Shown here: positions 50,276 to 59,961 of the stretch, in pieces
Layout: every line of letters begins with the position of its first letter
How positions within the stretch are numbered: position 1 is the stretch's first letter
DNA from: Natronorubrum thiooxidans
GTDB lineage: Archaea > Halobacteriota > Halobacteria > Halobacteriales > Natrialbaceae
Length of the DNA stretch: 64,000 nucleotides
Assembly: GCF_900156475.1 (NCBI RefSeq)
Contig: NZ_FTNR01000002.1
Span: forward strand, 186,001 to 250,000
Reading direction: 5' to 3'
Position numbers and translations under genes: made by a program
Notes under the pieces: generated by a model
The model's database searches: none
Seen by the model: only the letters and a program-made list of their open reading frames with translations
What the model was told of the DNA's origin: nothing

Positions 50276-52244
50276 ATCGATTTCAGAACTGCGCCCGTTT
50301 CGGCTCGACACCGTCGCAGCGATTGTTGGCCTTCTGATCGCGCTGGCGCTGTTGCCGCTGCGATTGTTCGCATCACAGATCTACCTCAACACCGTCCCGA
50401 TCGTCCTCGGGATCGCGTGCGTACTGTATCTCATCGGCCTGTACCAAGGCGAGAATTCGACAACGATTCCGGCGCTTCCGTCGACGGTCTCGATGACGCT
50501 CCCGACTGTCGTTCTAGGCGGACTTTCAACAATGGTCGTACTACCGGCGCTACAGGGAGCACGGACGCCGGTCTTTTTCGGCCTGGCGAGTCTCGTCGGG
50601 ACGCTCGTCATCGGGCAGATCGTGTTCGCGAACGACCGCGATTTCAAACCGGGGCTCCTCTTGCTCCAGATCGTTCTGTTCGCGTTCGTCTTCCGGTTTA
50701 CCGCACTGTACGCGACAGCGGGATACATCGGCATCGACGTCTGGACCCACGCAGAGCTCACACACGCGATTCTTGAGGAGGGGTCGGTCGGTGGAATTTC
50801 CGACGACAAACACTACGCATCGCCGTTTTATCACCTGTTGGTCGCCGCCTCATCGCTGCTCTACGACGTTCCGTTTCGACTCGCGTTGTTCCTCTCCGTC
50901 GGCATCGTGATGCCCGTCTCGGTGTTGCTCATCTACGCGACCACGAACCTGCTCGTCTCACAGCGATGGGCGACGTTGGCGACGGCACTCTTTGCGTTCG
51001 CGAGTCACGTCTCGATGTGGGGGATCCATCTCATCCCCACGAGTCTGGGACTGGTCTTCTTCCTCGGGATGGTGTACGCGTTGATTCGGGTGATGCGGAT
51101 CGAGTACACCATGCGTGATTTCTCGTTGCTGTTGTTGATGAGCGTCGCCGTCATCCTTACTCACCAGGTATCGACGTTCATCATGCTCGTGTTGTTACTC
51201 GCGGCGTTTATCGCACAGCTCGTCTTCGAGGTCGGTCCCCTCGGGCTGACACGACTTGACACGAGCGTCTTCCGGACAAAAAAACCGGTCAACCTCATCG
51301 GACTCGTCGTTTTCAACCTCGGGCTGACGATCTTCGTCTGGTCGCTGACGCCGTATCGCCAGCAGTCGTTTCTGGCAACCGTCCTGAGTTTCTTCAGCCA
51401 GACCCTCGAGGAAAGTGCCGGCTTTCTCAACATCGCGAGTGACACCTCGTCGGAGACGGCCGAGGCAGGGGCCGAAGCGACGCCGACACTGCTCGAGCAG
51501 GTCGTCCCCTACGTCGACGCGCTCGGGTTCCTGTTCCTGCTCGGCGCGACGTTCGTCGGCTGTCTGTACGTCGTCCACAGGCGACGGGCAGAACAGTCCG
51601 TGTTCACGCTCTTGCTGGCGGCGGCATTCATGCTAGTGTTCGTGCTCGGGCTGCCGATGTTCGGGATCAGGAACTTCATTCCGACCCGCTGGTTCGCCTT
51701 CTTGTTTGCACCGATGGCGATCCTCGGCGCGATCGGCCTGCGAACGCTCAGCCAGGGGCTCAATCCCAAAATCGTGGTCTCCGTGCTCTTGATGGTCGTG
51801 CTCATCTACCCGGGTGCGATGATATTTGCGGTTGAGAGCAACGTCGATAATCCGGTCTTCGACGAGCAACACGAACGGCTCGCCTACGACGAATCCGAAC
51901 TCGCCGCCGTCGAGTCGATCGGCCGCCTGACTGGCTCACCGAGCGGCCAGGAGATCCGCCCGGACCAGCAACTCCACACGGACCACCCGTATCAGACGCT
52001 GTTCAGCCGAACCGGCGCGTACCCATCGACGACGACGGCGACGGTGCCGGATAACGGCGTCGCCGACCACGACTACGTCGTCTACCGGTCGACGCAGTCG
52101 ACCAGTGCGACGTACTTCAACGACGCCGATGGAAACGGCCGGATCGAACAGCTCACACAGTCGCGACTCTGCAGCCCGGCACAGGCCACCGTCTACACCA
52201 ACGGTGACGTAACGATGTGTACGGCCTCGCCGGCGTCCAGCTGA
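50265..52244 (+). CDS. polytopic membrane protein, GT-C-like
   Basis: 659 residues from ATG 50265. About 13 hydrophobic segments in residues 15-540, then a soluble acidic domain of about 120 residues. The loop GIDVWTHAELTHAILEEG near residue 155, with the following HYASPFYHLLVAAS, resembles the first extracytoplasmic acidic/His loop of GT-C glycosyltransferases (GT39/83-like) and oligosaccharyltransferases. It would use a polyprenyl-phosphate sugar. No match to a specific family is certain. Alternative: polymerase or membrane transporter of the same operon. Ends the wecC operon. Confidence 0.8.
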   Translation: MGYKSISELRPFRLDTVAAIVGLLIALALLPLRLFASQIYLNTVPIVLGIACVLYLIGLYQGENSTTIPALPSTVSMTLPTVVLGGLSTMVVLPALQGARTPVFFGLASLVGTLVIGQIVFANDRDFKPGLLLLQIVLFAFVFRFTALYATAGYIGIDVWTHAELTHAILEEGSVGGISDDKHYASPFYHLLVAASSLLYDVPFRLALFLSVGIVMPVSVLLIYATTNLLVSQRWATLATALFAFASHVSMWGIHLIPTSLGLVFFLGMVYALIRVMRIEYTMRDFSLLLLMSVAVILTHQVSTFIMLVLLLAAFIAQLVFEVGPLGLTRLDTSVFRTKKPVNLIGLVVFNLGLTIFVWSLTPYRQQSFLATVLSFFSQTLEESAGFLNIASDTSSETAEAGAEATPTLLEQVVPYVDALGFLFLLGATFVGCLYVVHRRRAEQSVFTLLLAAAFMLVFVLGLPMFGIRNFIPTRWFAFLFAPMAILGAIGLRTLSQGLNPKIVVSVLLMVVLIYPGAMIFAVESNVDNPVFDEQHERLAYDESELAAVESIGRLTGSPSGQEIRPDQQLHTDHPYQTLFSRTGAYPSTTTATVPDNGVADHDYVVYRSTQSTSATYFNDADGNGRIEQLTQSRLCSPAQATVYTNGDVTMCTASPASS

Positions 52245-52679
52245 GAGCGGTCTCGCTGGCGAGATCATCTGCTTTTCCGCGCCGTCAGTTCTCTCCTGAG
52301 CCACCTCTGTAGCGGCTAGCGTAACATTGCACCGATCACGGGCGTCGTGCGATGTATTTCTCGCCCGTTGTGAGCTCTCTATTACGGCTTCTCACCCTCC
52401 AGAGAACGCCTCGAGGAGCGGGCTGTTCGATACGACTCACGCTCGACTCGAGTGGTGACGCCGGTCGTACGTCATTTTCGACGCAACCGGAACCGTCTGT
52501 TCGGGTGCAGCTGATAGGGATTCTCGTCGCCAACACGAGGGGGCGCGAAGCCCGCCCTTCGACGACGCCTCTGCCCTTCGTTGAAAAACGACGACCGCCT
52601 CCGAGAATTCCTCTGAATATACGAGCCTATCGACACCAAATCGCCAAAAAAGAGCCTCGTCTGCGACCGTCGGTGAGCG
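52245..52679. other. 435-bp intergenic region
   Basis: Convergent region between the GT-C-like gene and DUF1616. A hairpin (arms ACGGGCG and CGCCCGT, 52338-52368) lies early in it. No coding frame is supported. The terminator of DUF1616 lies at its right end. Confidence 0.4.
52641..52653 (-). terminator. T-run terminator downstream of DUF1616
   Basis: Read on the minus strand, the DUF1616 stop (52680) is followed about 28 nt later by a run of six T residues (plus-strand AAAAAA at 52646-52651), typical of archaeal termination. Confidence 0.5.
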
Positions 52680-53669
52680 CTACTCGACTTCGATCGGGAG
52701 GTGAACCGTCCGGTATGCGTTCTCGGGTGTGGGTTCTGACGACGGCTCGCCGTCGTAGAGCAACAGCGTGAGCCGGAACTCCTCGCCGGCCATCGACGGC
52801 GTGACCTCGAGCGTCTGCTGGTGTGTGTCGCCGTCAGCGACGGTCGCTGACGCTCTGTCTACCTCTTCGGCCTCGCGGACGGTCACCTCGTCAGCATCGT
52901 AGCTCACCCGCTCGAGCAGTACGACGGTCGTGTAGGTGCGTTCCTCGTGTTCCTGATTGGTGATCGTGGCCTGCAACTCCTGGGGCTCCCCGGCGGTGTA
53001 CGTCGACTCGTACATGGTCTCAGTCTCGCCGGTAACGGTCTCCGTTGCCACCGAAAACTCGGTGAACCCGTCATGTTGTGGTGGGTTGGCGATCGCAAAG
53101 CCACCGCTTGCGACCAACAGAACCAGTCCGATCACGATCGCGACGTTATACGGTCGGGTGGTCGTTCGCTCGTACGCAGTGGGCCGTCGCTGGGTAAAAA
53201 ACAGTGTGTCCGCGGAGAGCGACGGAACGAACCGTTGGTCCGGCGGACACCGATAGCGAGCGCCGATCGCAGACAGTCCGAGGCCGACAGTGAGTACGGC
53301 GACTCCGGAGAGTGCTGTTTCGAGGGTCAAACCCCCAGGGGTTACGGACGTAAGAAGGGTGATCGTCGAGACGAGTGCAACACTAACGACGACTGAGAGG
53401 ACTAGCCGTTCGATCGCCTCGAGTCCGCCGGAGACCAGCAGTGGGTTTCCGAGTCCGGTTTTCTCTTCGTCGAACGGCTGGGTGTCGTCGTTTGGCTTAT
53501 CCGGAAACATGGCCGAGACGAGCGCATACCCGGGAAGAAAGACAACGAGCGGAATCGTCAGCAGGATCCGTGCAGTGCCACCAACACCGGAGAAAACGCC
53601 GAATGTAAGGGCCCCAGTGATCACGATGACGGCTGTGAGATCGGAAAACCACCAGTGAGTGTCGCTCAT
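52680..53669 (-). CDS. DUF1616 family membrane protein
   Basis: 329 residues. Two pairs of membrane segments in the first half (about 12-60 and 85-135), a fifth at about 170-190, then an extracytoplasmic beta-sandwich-like domain (FTEFSVATETVTG..., EEFRLTLLLYDGEPSSEPTPENAY). The N-terminal GGTARILLTIPLVVFLPGYALVSAMFP segment (in part) is the DUF1616 mark. This family often sits next to S-layer glycosylation genes. It has a GATAATAAACC box about 34 nt upstream of the ATG. Confidence 0.9.
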   Translation of the reverse strand: MSDTHWWFSDLTAVIVITGALTFGVFSGVGGTARILLTIPLVVFLPGYALVSAMFPDKPNDDTQPFDEEKTGLGNPLLVSGGLEAIERLVLSVVVSVALVSTITLLTSVTPGGLTLETALSGVAVLTVGLGLSAIGARYRCPPDQRFVPSLSADTLFFTQRRPTAYERTTTRPYNVAIVIGLVLLVASGGFAIANPPQHDGFTEFSVATETVTGETETMYESTYTAGEPQELQATITNQEHEERTYTTVVLLERVSYDADEVTVREAEEVDRASATVADGDTHQQTLEVTPSMAGEEFRLTLLLYDGEPSSEPTPENAYRTVHLPIEVE

Positions 53670-54058
53670 TGCGTCGACAATCGGGGTGGTGATGGTTTAT
53701 TATCACCCAGGTAAGCCCCAATCGAACGGGTCGGTATGACGACTGTCTGACGGAGATGTATAACAATCTCGACACTGCGTCTACGTAATACCTTGTTGGT
53801 GGTTCTGAACGCTTCCATAAACTGAAACAATCACATAAACGAAGTGGTCTCCAAAATATATATTCAAGAATTCCTGACGTAATAAAGGTCTGATGAGTTT
53901 CAGAGATTCTGTTTAGAGCGGCTGAGACGCGATATTTTGGCTGTTTTAAAAACACCTGAAGAGTAATATCGTCTTATGAAAACAACGAAACGGTATCTTT
54001 CACGAAGATATGGATCCAATCCTTTATTACCCACTTCTGATTATGGAAGACTGGTGCG
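53670..54058. other. 389-bp AT-richer intergenic region
   Basis: Divergent region between DUF1616 and the first DUF7344 gene, noticeably AT-rich. Holds GGTTTATTATCACC (53694-53707), which is the DUF1616 promoter box and partly resembles the conserved motif, and CTTTATTACC (about 54020) upstream of the regulator. No ORF seen. Confidence 0.45.
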
Positions 54059-54643
54059 ATGAAATCGACACATATCAGTTCGGAACAACAGGGTGAGGTA
54101 GATATGGGCGATGAAACTGACAGTCCTGCCGATGAGCCTGCGTTCTCGAAAGACGAAATCTTCCATCTCCTACAGAACGAACGTCGCCGGATGGTCCTCA
54201 GATACCTTCGCGGCACGGAAGGCCCCGTTCGCATGCGCGATATCGCAGAACAGGTGGCCGCTTGGGAACACGATACCACCGTCCAAGAACTCACCTCGAC
54301 ACAGCGCCAGCGGGTCTACATCCCTCTCTACCAGTCCCATCTCTCGAAGCTCGATACGGCAGGGATCATCGATTATCAGCAAAATCGCGGGATCGTCGTT
54401 CGAAAACCGCTTGCCGATCAGATCGATCAGTATCTCCAGATCGACCCATCGGCTGAACCGACGACCGAGCCCTCCGATTCGAACTGGGATGACTACTACA
54501 TCAGTGCGACAGTCCTCTGTTATATCCTCCTGATCGGTGCAGTGATCGAACTGCCGTTCCTCTCGCTTCTCTCCGGAATCGCACTGAGCGCATCGATCCT
54601 GCTGCTCTTTACGGTGTTGACAATCAGTCGCCTGATTAACTGA
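54059..54643 (+). CDS. DUF7344 HTH protein with C-terminal membrane segments
   Basis: 194 residues. Residues 30-125 form a winged-HTH-like DUF7344 domain: FSKDEIFHLLQNERRRMVLRYL, PVRMRDIAEQVAAWE, and the SHLSKLDTAGIIDYQQNRGIVV segment (quoted in part). Two membrane helices follow at about 148-190. Probably a membrane-bound transcription regulator sensing envelope state. ATG 54059 is chosen because of the TTTATTA box about 35 nt upstream; ATG 54104 is in frame too. Convergent with a second DUF7344 gene. Confidence 0.85.
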   Translation: MKSTHISSEQQGEVDMGDETDSPADEPAFSKDEIFHLLQNERRRMVLRYLRGTEGPVRMRDIAEQVAAWEHDTTVQELTSTQRQRVYIPLYQSHLSKLDTAGIIDYQQNRGIVVRKPLADQIDQYLQIDPSAEPTTEPSDSNWDDYYISATVLCYILLIGAVIELPFLSLLSGIALSASILLLFTVLTISRLIN

Positions 54644-54659
54644 CAGTGACTGCGACGTG

Positions 54660-55202
54660 TTACAGATATCCCGGAACGGACAACACTGGAACAGTGGTCG
54701 TGATGGAACCAACTGCCACCGCAAGCACCGCTGAAACGGCAATCAGTGCGACAAGCGCAAACAGAATTTTGAGGAGTGATGTCTGCGCAGGTGACGAAGA
54801 ATGTCGAGACTCCGTGGTTGCAGCGGCAGTCTGATACTCGACCGTTCCTTGCTTCGTATCGAACTCGATATATCCCGCCGTCTCGAGTTCCGGGAGTCGG
54901 TCCTGATGGAGTGTCTCGTGGACGGTTGCCCAGGTTTCGATCGGTGGCCGTGCAGGCCGTATCAACTGGTCAGCGACCTCGTCGACAGTCGTCGGTGTCT
55001 TCATGTCGTCGAGGACGTCTAACAGTGCCATATCCGATTCGGGAACGAACGCCGCGGCACGCTCCGTCTTTTCGTTGGCCGCCGAAAGATCACCCGGTGG
55101 AGAGTGATAGATCGTGACCGCCGAGGAAGCCACCGAATCCTCGGATCGCTCTTCAGAAGAATCGTCCGATGAAGAGCGAAACCAAGACGGTGTCAGACGC
55201 AT
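54660..55202 (-). CDS. second DUF7344 HTH protein with C-terminal membrane segment
   Basis: 180 residues from ATG 55202. The DUF7344-like region at about 50-125 (ESDMALLDVLDDMKTPTTVDEVADQL; HQDRLPELETAGYIEFDTKQG, quoted in part) is followed by a Ser/Thr linker and one or two hydrophobic helices (about 140-170). The N-terminal 45 residues are Ser/Asp-rich. A strong TATA box (TATATAAG) 26 nt upstream of the ATG indicates a leaderless transcript and excludes the longer frame. It faces its paralogue with a 16-bp gap. Confidence 0.85.
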   Translation of the reverse strand: MRLTPSWFRSSSDDSSEERSEDSVASSAVTIYHSPPGDLSAANEKTERAAAFVPESDMALLDVLDDMKTPTTVDEVADQLIRPARPPIETWATVHETLHQDRLPELETAGYIEFDTKQGTVEYQTAAATTESRHSSSPAQTSLLKILFALVALIAVSAVLAVAVGSITTTVPVLSVPGYL

Positions 55203-55224
55203 ATTCCACGGTAAAACCCATTGG

Positions 55225-55232
55225 TATATAAG
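55225..55232 (-). promoter_or_regulatory. TATA box of the second DUF7344 gene
   Basis: Minus-strand CTTATATA centred about 26 nt before the ATG at 55202. Fixes the start. Confidence 0.6.
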
Positions 55233-55478
55233 TATTCTCACGATTCCGCAATCACGAACAATATACCGCCTTGTTAGCGTGTTTGCACCAGTCGATTGCA
55301 CGATAAGGATCCAATAATCGAGGGGAAAACGCCCATCATTTGACAGCTATACTGATGGTCTTCGACTGTGTTATTTGCCGAGATCGACACTGGATCCGCT
55401 CGTGGAAGTGCTCGTATGGTGACCGCCGAACCGATGAGTGCCGATCGCGCCGCCGTTCGATCGGGTGTGCGGTGAATT

Positions 55479-57143
55479 TCAGTGGCTACTATCGAGTTGT
55501 GGACCTGACCAGCACTCGAGCCAGCCCCGAAGATCGGTGAATCGCAGCTTATGTCTGGCCGGCAACGGGTGGACCTGCTCGACGTCGGACAGGAGCCGTC
55601 GATCGAGGTCGTGTCGATCGAACAGGACCTCACGGTTCGGCCACGGGGATTGAAACGACTGGAGAAACGGCGTCTTCCGACGAACAAAACCCTCGATCTC
55701 GTTGCGGAGCGTGCTACTGTGGGGGCGATCGGGCGGTCGATGTCGTAAAATGTCCCCGTCGAGCTGTTGGCACGCCTCGAGAAAGGTGTCGGTCGTTCGG
55801 TGGGCTGGCGGCGTCTGGAGGTGCCAGTCGATCAGTTCGCGATCCGTCGCGAGAAACGACGTCAGGAAGTGATCCGACAGGTGATTGTGGAACGGAATCG
55901 ACGGCTGGTTGGCGATCCCAACGCAGGTGAGGGTGTTCTGTACCGTGTCCGCACGCGAGCGTTTCGAGCGGAACTCGTCGGCGATCGCCTTCCGGACGAA
56001 CCGCTCCGGATCGGTGTCGAACGACGTTCGCTCGGCGAGTTCGAGACTGGCCTCACGATCGTAGCCGAACTTCTCGAGTAACACGTCGACGGGGTTCGGA
56101 TCGGGATCGAGCCGGCCGAGTGGGATCCGTTTGTCGAGGACGTCGATCGTGTCCTGTGCGGTAAAGTGGCCGCGGAAGAACGTATCACAGAGCAGGCCGT
56201 GATACATCGTGTCGACCTCCAGTGCGTCGGTGTAGCCGGCGTGGTGGATGTGGAGCGATTCTTTGATTCCCTGTGAGTAGCGGATCTTCGACTCGTCGGG
56301 GCGGAGATACCGCTCGTCCGGCGTAAACGCCGTGTGACTCGAGCCGTACTGGGCAGCGAGCCGTTTTGCGCCGTGTACCTCCTGTGCGTCCGGCGACCCT
56401 ACGGTGTAGCTGTGGTCGATGTCGGACACCTGTGAGAGGATGATCCGCGAGTCGTACCCGGCCGAGAGGAGCACGCCTTTGGGTCCGGGCAGCGCGGATC
56501 GCCGTTGGAACGCACGGTCGAGTCGATCGGCGAGTTCACTTGCGTAATCGAACTCTTGGGGCTGGTAGACGAACCGATCGAGGCACTCGATCGATGTCGC
56601 TTCCAGCCGGCTGTCGACCGGAAGGCGATGGAGGTCCGAGATGGCGGTTTTGTCGCCGAGTATGACGCCCAGATGCAGGAACTCGAGGACACCGTCTCGG
56701 TCGATCGTCGGCTCCGTGATCGGTCGCCCGACTTCGGCGGCATCCGTTCCGAAGACACGAACCCCGGGTTCGTCGGTGTAGAAACACTCTCGAGACCGGA
56801 CCGGGTCCGTGGCAACGAACGCGCCATCACTCGCCGCAGTGTCGAGGACGGCGAGATACGATCCGTTGAGTGCCGACAGCGCGTCGCGTCCGTTCGTCTC
56901 GTACTGCTCGAGGAGCCAGCGTGCGGCGTTTGGCTCGTCGTCGGGGACGTACACTTCGCCCCAGATAACGCAGTATCCGTCGTCACTGGTGTATCGGGCG
57001 CTCCAGCCCGGCGTTCCGAGATCAGAATCCCGGATCCCGACCGTGACGGTCGGCCCGTCGAGGATTTCGTCGAACTCGTCACTGGATCTAAACCGGTCAA
57101 ACGTCTCGATACCGCCGAATACCCCGAAGAGTTCCCTGTTCAT
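55479..57143 (-). CDS. asparagine-synthase-like protein lacking the glutaminase Cys
   Basis: 554 residues. Residues 1-190 follow the class II amidotransferase fold (ALNGSYLAVLD, ATDPVRSRECFYT), but residue 2 is Asn instead of the nucleophile Cys, so glutamine hydrolysis is not expected. The AsnB-like synthetase domain has a PP-loop variant LLSAGYDSR (225-233) in place of SGGxDS. It may use free ammonia or another nucleophile, or a separate amidotransferase, to amidate a uronic acid or amino-sugar acid. It lies between glycan genes. Confidence 0.88.
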   Translation of the reverse strand: MNRELFGVFGGIETFDRFRSSDEFDEILDGPTVTVGIRDSDLGTPGWSARYTSDDGYCVIWGEVYVPDDEPNAARWLLEQYETNGRDALSALNGSYLAVLDTAASDGAFVATDPVRSRECFYTDEPGVRVFGTDAAEVGRPITEPTIDRDGVLEFLHLGVILGDKTAISDLHRLPVDSRLEATSIECLDRFVYQPQEFDYASELADRLDRAFQRRSALPGPKGVLLSAGYDSRIILSQVSDIDHSYTVGSPDAQEVHGAKRLAAQYGSSHTAFTPDERYLRPDESKIRYSQGIKESLHIHHAGYTDALEVDTMYHGLLCDTFFRGHFTAQDTIDVLDKRIPLGRLDPDPNPVDVLLEKFGYDREASLELAERTSFDTDPERFVRKAIADEFRSKRSRADTVQNTLTCVGIANQPSIPFHNHLSDHFLTSFLATDRELIDWHLQTPPAHRTTDTFLEACQQLDGDILRHRPPDRPHSSTLRNEIEGFVRRKTPFLQSFQSPWPNREVLFDRHDLDRRLLSDVEQVHPLPARHKLRFTDLRGWLECWSGPQLDSSH

Positions 57144-57360
57144 CGTCGAAGATCACCGTCCACGATCGAGAAGCGGGCTGTCGGTTTCGACTCGCCAGCT
57201 CATTCGCGTACGCACAACTGGTTCACCCTCCGGTGGAGTCGCCATTAACTATGCCATTGTTAAGCACCGGAGCAGCCGTTACACACCGGTCTGAGCGATC
57301 GGTGGCACTGACTATCGAATCCATAATAATGGTCGTGCTGTCGAGAGTATCGACCGACCA
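57144..57360. promoter_or_regulatory. divergent promoter region
   Basis: 217 bp between divergent genes. ATAATAATGG (57324-57333) lies about 28-37 nt before the CE4 gene ATG, a box also seen upstream of the GT2 gene at 61015 and of DUF1616. Confidence 0.4.
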
Positions 57361-58692
57361 ATGTCACAGAACCGAACGACGCGCCGGCGGGTTCTCGCAC
57401 TCGCGGGTGCGGCCGGGCTCTCCGGACTGGCAGGCTGTGCTGATCGTCTCGAGTCGGTAACCGACCGTGTGAGTAGCGATTCCTCGGACGAGTCAGCGGC
57501 CGATTCGGATGGCTCATCTGCTGCGGCGCTCGCTGACGGTGTTCCCCCGCTCGAGACGGAATACAACAGCAGAGAGCGGTACCGACAGCCTGGTGACTCC
57601 TTCGACGACTTCAGCGATCTCGAGGGCTGGGAGGTCGTCCGGGGTTCGGGCGAGGCGGACACGGACGTCGTCTTCGATGGCGACCAGAGCTTCAAACTGG
57701 AGTCAAACGGCAGCGAGAACATCATCGCAGAGCGGAGTCTCGAAGGAGAAGACCTGACCGAGATGGACCTCTCGTTTGCCATTCGGACAACGACGCCCCA
57801 GAGTATCGCGATCAACCTGCGTCTCATCGACCGGTTCGGGAGCGACAAAATATACTCGCTCCGTGAGATCACGTACCGGAGCCCAGATATCGGCTGGTTC
57901 CGCTCGAGTCCGGGGGTCTTCCAGCAAACCCAGATCGAGCCCACAATGAATCAACTTGAGACGCTCCAGATACAGGTCCTCCATTCCATGCCGGAAGCGG
58001 AGGTCTGGATCGACGACCTGCGGACACACGAGACGCCCGATCAGGGGTACGTCATGCTGTCCTGGGACGACGGCGAGAGCGACTACTACGAGGTTGCCTC
58101 ACCGCTGCACGATGAGTACGGCTTTCGAACGGTTCAGGCACCAGTTCCTCGATGGACACAACAGGGCCGTGACGGCCATATGACGATCTCAGAACTGCAG
58201 GAACGGCAGGACGAAGGCGATCAGATCGTCGTCCACGGGACCCACACGCGGATTCACGAGGAGGACGAGGATCAGATCGAGACGCGACTCAGATCGGACA
58301 AACAGTGGTATCTCGACAACGAGTTCGAAGGTGCCGATTACATCGTCTACCCACACAACAGCTACGACAAGACGAGTCTCGAACACAAGACAGACTACCA
58401 CTACTGCGGTGGGTTCAACCAGGCCGGGAACGTCAACACGACGAACGTCTACGGGTTTGACCCGCTTGCGCTGCCACGGACGATCGGCTGGGACCTCGAT
58501 ATCTCGAAGCGATGTGTCGATCTCGCTGCCGAACACAACCAGTGTACGATCTTGAACTTCCATACGTTCGAGGCCGATAATACGATGCCCGAGGACGACT
58601 ACGAGGCGCTTCTCGAGCACATCGACAACGCCGACGTCGAAGTCATTACGTTCGACGACCTCTGGGAACTGCGGACTGCCCAGCACTACTAG
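57361..58692 (+). CDS. Tat lipoprotein with polysaccharide-deacetylase (CE4-like) domain
   Basis: 443 residues. Signal: RTTRRRVLALAGAAG with the lipobox LAGC, lipid-anchored Cys26. Then an Asp/Ser linker, a jelly-roll-like region (about 75-225: WEVVRGSGEADTDVVF..., IWIDDLRT), then a NodB-like domain starting MLSWDDGESDYYE with Asp236 and Asp237. The His motif VHGTHTRIH (292-299) resembles the CE4 HxxxH site. It should de-N-acetylate or de-esterify a surface sugar on the outer membrane face. Whether all CE4 motifs are present is uncertain. Confidence 0.88.
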   Translation: MSQNRTTRRRVLALAGAAGLSGLAGCADRLESVTDRVSSDSSDESAADSDGSSAAALADGVPPLETEYNSRERYRQPGDSFDDFSDLEGWEVVRGSGEADTDVVFDGDQSFKLESNGSENIIAERSLEGEDLTEMDLSFAIRTTTPQSIAINLRLIDRFGSDKIYSLREITYRSPDIGWFRSSPGVFQQTQIEPTMNQLETLQIQVLHSMPEAEVWIDDLRTHETPDQGYVMLSWDDGESDYYEVASPLHDEYGFRTVQAPVPRWTQQGRDGHMTISELQERQDEGDQIVVHGTHTRIHEEDEDQIETRLRSDKQWYLDNEFEGADYIVYPHNSYDKTSLEHKTDYHYCGGFNQAGNVNTTNVYGFDPLALPRTIGWDLDISKRCVDLAAEHNQCTILNFHTFEADNTMPEDDYEALLEHIDNADVEVITFDDLWELRTAQHY

Positions 58693-58752
58693 TCGTTTTG
58701 CCGCCCGTTGTCGACTGCGATCCTCACTCACCGACCGACTGCTCTTTTCCGG

Positions 58753-59886
58753 CTAGCAGACGCCCGTCCGTTCGTAGAATCGTCGAACGCGGTCGTCAGC
58801 CAACAGCGGTCCGTGGACCTGAATCGATTTGAGACCGGGATAGCTGTTCGCTTCGATGACGCGAAACGCCCCATCGCTGCCGGTCACGATGACGTCCCAG
58901 CCGATGTACGGGACGAACGAGCAGGTATCCGCTATCTCGAGGATCTGCTCTCGTATCTGGTCCCAGCCGGGGACAGACACCCCTTCGACCGGCGTACCGG
59001 TGTCGGGATGGGTCGTGTGCCACTCGACGCCGTCGCCGTCGGGTGGCTGGGCACCGGCGCCGAGCTCACCTGTCTCGAGGTCGATTTCCGCCGAGAGCCC
59101 GCCCTGTGTGAAGTTATCCAGCGGGGCGGAGTCCGCCGTCCCGATCCGTTGGATCGCCGTAGCAATGAACGCCTCGTTGGCGACCTCGTCGTACATCGTG
59201 ATGATGCGAAGGGTGTTCGGTGTCTCCGGATAGAGATCGGCCGCGAACGAGCCCTGGTCGACGAACTCACAGACGAGATACTCGTCGAGGCCCGCAACCA
59301 GCGACCGAAACGCGGCCTCGGTGTAGTGGTCATCGTTGACCTGATAGCCGTCATCGATCCGGTGACAGAGATAGACGTTGTTCCCGCCGCCGCCGTGGAC
59401 CCACTTGAGCACCAGACGGTCCTCATCCTCGAGCCGTTCGACGACTCGCTGGGCGGCGTTATATGCGTCCGTGGCCGTTTCGCGGTCTCCGTCGGCCGAC
59501 GCTGAAACAGCCGGTCCACCGTCAGGTAGTTCACGACACACCGCACTCGAGTCGACGGCGTGAAACGTCCCGTCGCGGATCATGCCGTAGACACCCATCC
59601 GTCGGTCGGCAAACGGCTGTAGCACCCGGTGAAAGAGGAGTTTGTTCGACAGGGCAACCGACCACGTGCCGTTGATCCGTTTCGTCCGCACGTATCGCTG
59701 GTAATCGCTCAGATATTCCTCGGAAGTCGCTTCCTCAAGCTCGTAGACGGCGTCGGACTGGCTGACAAAGCCGCGACGCCAGAGCCAGAGTCGGCGACGG
59801 AGCGATGGCGTCGATGGTGATTCGTATTCGGCTGTGGCAAGTCCCTGCAGTCCTCTGGCCGTGTGATAGAGCGATCGAATACTCAC
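58753..59886 (-). CDS. sugar-transfer-associated ATP-grasp enzyme
   Basis: 377 residues. The ATP-grasp fold shows in the VLKWVHGGGGNNVYLC lid (about 157-172), EYLVCEFVDQG (about 200-210), LRIITMYDE and VIEANSYPGLKSIQVHGP near the C-terminus. This matches the ATPgrasp_ST group found in polysaccharide clusters, thought to join an acid (amino acid or similar) to a sugar by an acyl phosphate. N-terminal 60 residues are basic. No membrane helix. Confidence 0.85.
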   Translation of the reverse strand: MSIRSLYHTARGLQGLATAEYESPSTPSLRRRLWLWRRGFVSQSDAVYELEEATSEEYLSDYQRYVRTKRINGTWSVALSNKLLFHRVLQPFADRRMGVYGMIRDGTFHAVDSSAVCRELPDGGPAVSASADGDRETATDAYNAAQRVVERLEDEDRLVLKWVHGGGGNNVYLCHRIDDGYQVNDDHYTEAAFRSLVAGLDEYLVCEFVDQGSFAADLYPETPNTLRIITMYDEVANEAFIATAIQRIGTADSAPLDNFTQGGLSAEIDLETGELGAGAQPPDGDGVEWHTTHPDTGTPVEGVSVPGWDQIREQILEIADTCSFVPYIGWDVIVTGSDGAFRVIEANSYPGLKSIQVHGPLLADDRVRRFYERTGVC

Positions 59887-59961
59887 GGCTATCGATGCCA
59901 GCGTGAGTGTCTTAGTTACCGATCAGTCAAGACTGTTTCAAACTATGTAGCGAGGCGGATT

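Noticed and set aside
52352-52771. 139-residue plus-strand frame in the gap before DUF1616
   Set aside because: Overlaps the DUF1616 3' end, basic Arg/Ser-rich composition, no homology; also spans the likely terminator.
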